DNA of 64,000 nucleotides, from the NCBI GenBank assembly GCA_016765535.1, contig JAESPQ010000052.1, positions 26,110 to 90,109 on the forward strand, read 5' to 3'. This DNA is from Alteromonadaceae bacterium. GTDB taxonomy: Bacteria; Pseudomonadota; Gammaproteobacteria; Enterobacterales; Alteromonadaceae. The notes beneath the pieces were generated by a model. That model made no database searches, was not told the origin of the DNA, and was given only the letters and a program-made list of their open reading frames with translations. Shown here one piece after another: positions 62,643 through 64,000 of the stretch. Position 1 is the stretch's first letter, and the number at the start of each line of letters is the position of its first letter. A program made the translations under genes and the position numbers.

Positions 62643-63362
62643 ATGATGGAACTATCTTTAAAACCTGCCACTTTAATTAAACGCTATAAACGCTTTCTTG
62701 CCGATGTGATCCTTGAAGATGGTACTAAAACCACTATGCATGTTGCTAATACAGGTGCGATGACAGGCTGCGCTGAATCGGGTGATACTATTTGGTATAG
62801 CACATCAAGCAATTCTAAGCGTAAATATCCTTTTAGTTGGGAGTTAACGCAAACCCAGTCTGATGATTTTATTTGTGTTAATACTCTTCGCGCCAACCAA
62901 CTTGTTGCCCAAGCACTAAAAAATAACGTTATTACAGAGTTAAGAGGATATGAAAAGATTATTCCTGAAAAAAAATATGGCAGAGAAAATAGTAAAATAG
63001 ACTTTTTTTTGAGTGATAATAGTAATGCACTAACCGATGCTTATGTGGAAGTAAAAAGCGTCACCTTACTTGATGAATCATCTAGTAGTGAACTCCCCAA
63101 CAATGGGCAAGGCTATTTTCCTGACACAGTGAGTACCAGAGGACAAAAACATTTACGAGAATTAATTGAAATGGTAGAACAAGGCAAGCGCGCAGTGTTG
63201 TTATTCGCTATTTTGCATTCAGGTATTCAATCAGTAAAAGCGGCAGCGCATATCGATAAAAAATACGCTGATTTATTAATTCTCGCTCAAGCCAAAGGCG
63301 TTGAAGTATTAACCTATAAAGCTAACATATCAACGCATAAAATAGTTCTACAATCGTTGTAA
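62643..63362 (+). CDS. sfsA: Sugar fermentation stimulation protein SfsA
   Basis: 239 aa, family length. Contains [58 protein letters not shown] and the nuclease-like segment [10 protein letters not shown] (ExK), with [16 protein letters not shown]. SfsA was named for maltose effects; the fold resembles restriction nucleases. Function in this organism unclear. Confidence 0.92.
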   Translation: MMELSLKPATLIKRYKRFLADVILEDGTKTTMHVANTGAMTGCAESGDTIWYSTSSNSKRKYPFSWELTQTQSDDFICVNTLRANQLVAQALKNNVITELRGYEKIIPEKKYGRENSKIDFFLSDNSNALTDAYVEVKSVTLLDESSSSELPNNGQGYFPDTVSTRGQKHLRELIEMVEQGKRAVLLFAILHSGIQSVKAAAHIDKKYADLLILAQAKGVEVLTYKANISTHKIVLQSL

Positions 63363-63369
63363 TAAATGG

Positions 63370-63786
63370 TTATTCAATACAAACTTCTGTACTTCCAGCT
63401 AAATCAGCTTTTTTTTTCTCGTACATAGACTGGATCCAAACAAGCTGTTTTTTTAAGGTGTTCGCAGTAAAAGGTTTAACAATAAACCCCGTCACTTTCG
63501 CTTCGATTAACGATTTTATTTTCTTTTGATCATCTTCACATGACACCATCAATACAGGTAATTGTTTTAATTTTTCATTATAACGAACACGCTCAAGTAA
63601 CTGCTTACCATTAATATTAGGCATGTAATAATCAGTGATTAACAAATCATAATGCCCTTTTTTTAATTTATCTAATGCCTGAACACCATCCGCGGCTTCA
63701 TCAAGATCGTTATAACCAAGATCTCGCAGCATGTGCATCATTACATGGCGCATCGAAATCATGTCATCAACTACTAATATTTTCAT
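63370..63786 (-). CDS. CheY-like single-domain response regulator
   Basis: 138 aa receiver domain. Acidic pocket D7 and D8, phospho-acceptor D52 in LLITDYYMP, S82 in place of the usual Thr in MVSCEDD, and K104 in FIVKPF. The C-terminal 15 residues extend beyond the domain. No output domain; it may act on a chemotaxis, pilus or other partner protein. Convergent with sfsA. Confidence 0.9.
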   Translation of the reverse strand: MKILVVDDMISMRHVMMHMLRDLGYNDLDEAADGVQALDKLKKGHYDLLITDYYMPNINGKQLLERVRYNEKLKQLPVLMVSCEDDQKKIKSLIEAKVTGFIVKPFTANTLKKQLVWIQSMYEKKKADLAGSTEVCIE

Positions 63787-64000
63787 GTTGGGGTAAATTC
63801 CCTTTAGCTGCTTAAGAATTATTTATACTATCTAATTTATTAATATAGATTATATTTTAAGCTGTAGCCAACATCCAGATCATAAAATTTTTAAAAAAAT
63901 CATAAATTTTATTGACTCGCACCTACAAAAGCTGCTAAAAGAACTTGCTTGTAGCAAAGGTCAATAATGATAATGAAGCACAAACAACATAACTCTTTGT
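63787..64000. other. Non-coding end of the window
   Basis: 214 AT-rich bases upstream of the CheY-like gene, presumably its promoter region. No gene, repeat or RNA recognised. Confidence 0.4.

Noticed and set aside
1-64000. CRISPR arrays, tRNA, rRNA or riboswitch elements
   Set aside because: I saw no regularly spaced identical repeats and no sequence with a recognisable tRNA, rRNA or riboswitch core; short ncRNAs could be missed by eye.

Overview
The window is low-GC DNA from a gammaproteobacterium. Its core gene content (ZapD, CoaE and a pilABCD cluster together, a psp operon, DUF2333, a TIGR04219-type barrel, hrpB beside mrcB, pepB, sfsA) and base composition suggest a marine Alteromonadales, most likely Colwelliaceae (Colwellia/Thalassotalea type). 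That placement is inference; no rRNA or tRNA gene is visible and I see no CRISPR array.

Layout. 1-13,000: core metabolism and envelope genes (yqhD-like alcohol dehydrogenase, curA-like reductase, DJ-1/PfpI protein, barrel/DUF2333/PCuAC genes, enoyl-CoA hydratase, Yip1 protein, a MacA/MacB-like exporter in three genes, zapD, coaE). 12,187-18,036: type IV pilus genes pilD, pilC, pilB and pilA on the minus strand, with a YefM/YoeB toxin-antitoxin pair between pilB and pilA. 18,418-20,181: a small islet carrying a Fic gene, inserted at the 5' end of dusA. A copy of the first 45 bases of dusA marks its left edge, and a 70-bp operator-like tandem repeat lies upstream of fic. 21,241-26,950: aldo/keto reductase, a psp operon behind a sigma-54-type promoter, and mrcB.

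The main feature is a roughly 26-kb mobile island, about 27,102-53,083, inserted near the 3' end of hrpB. The last 22 codons of hrpB (HYWPDDP...) remain next to mrcB at 27,033-27,101. The rest of the gene lies at 53,060-55,672 and now ends in a tail supplied by the island (LRCTFGC). Both island ends carry inward-facing TGTTGACAC-type repeats. The right end encodes an overlapping four-gene module of three large tyrosine recombinases plus a small protein, resembling Tn554-like and recombinase-trio elements. Cargo includes a second, divergent, full-length hrpB; a type I restriction-modification operon (hsdM-hsdS-hsdR) joined to a TrlF-like PHP/ATPase gene and a small gene; a serine recombinase beside clustered TTTACG motifs; a cluster of unknown genes with an XRE regulator; a GNAT gene; an overlapping two-gene unit of unknown type (420 aa plus a 349-aa PD-(D/E)XK nuclease-like protein); and a stand-alone integrase domain. 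The cargo looks like a defence island, and the 420/349 pair is the best candidate for an undescribed system.

55,780-64,000 returns to core genes: an AGCS symporter, thpR, a CadR/CadA metal-resistance pair with a textbook 19-bp-spacer MerR-type promoter, a SpoIIAA/STAS-like protein, pepB, sfsA and a CheY-like receiver. Scattered intergenic palindromic repeats (a GTGGGCA...TGCCCAC family in four copies, a CTGAAACAAGTTCAG family) are REP-like.
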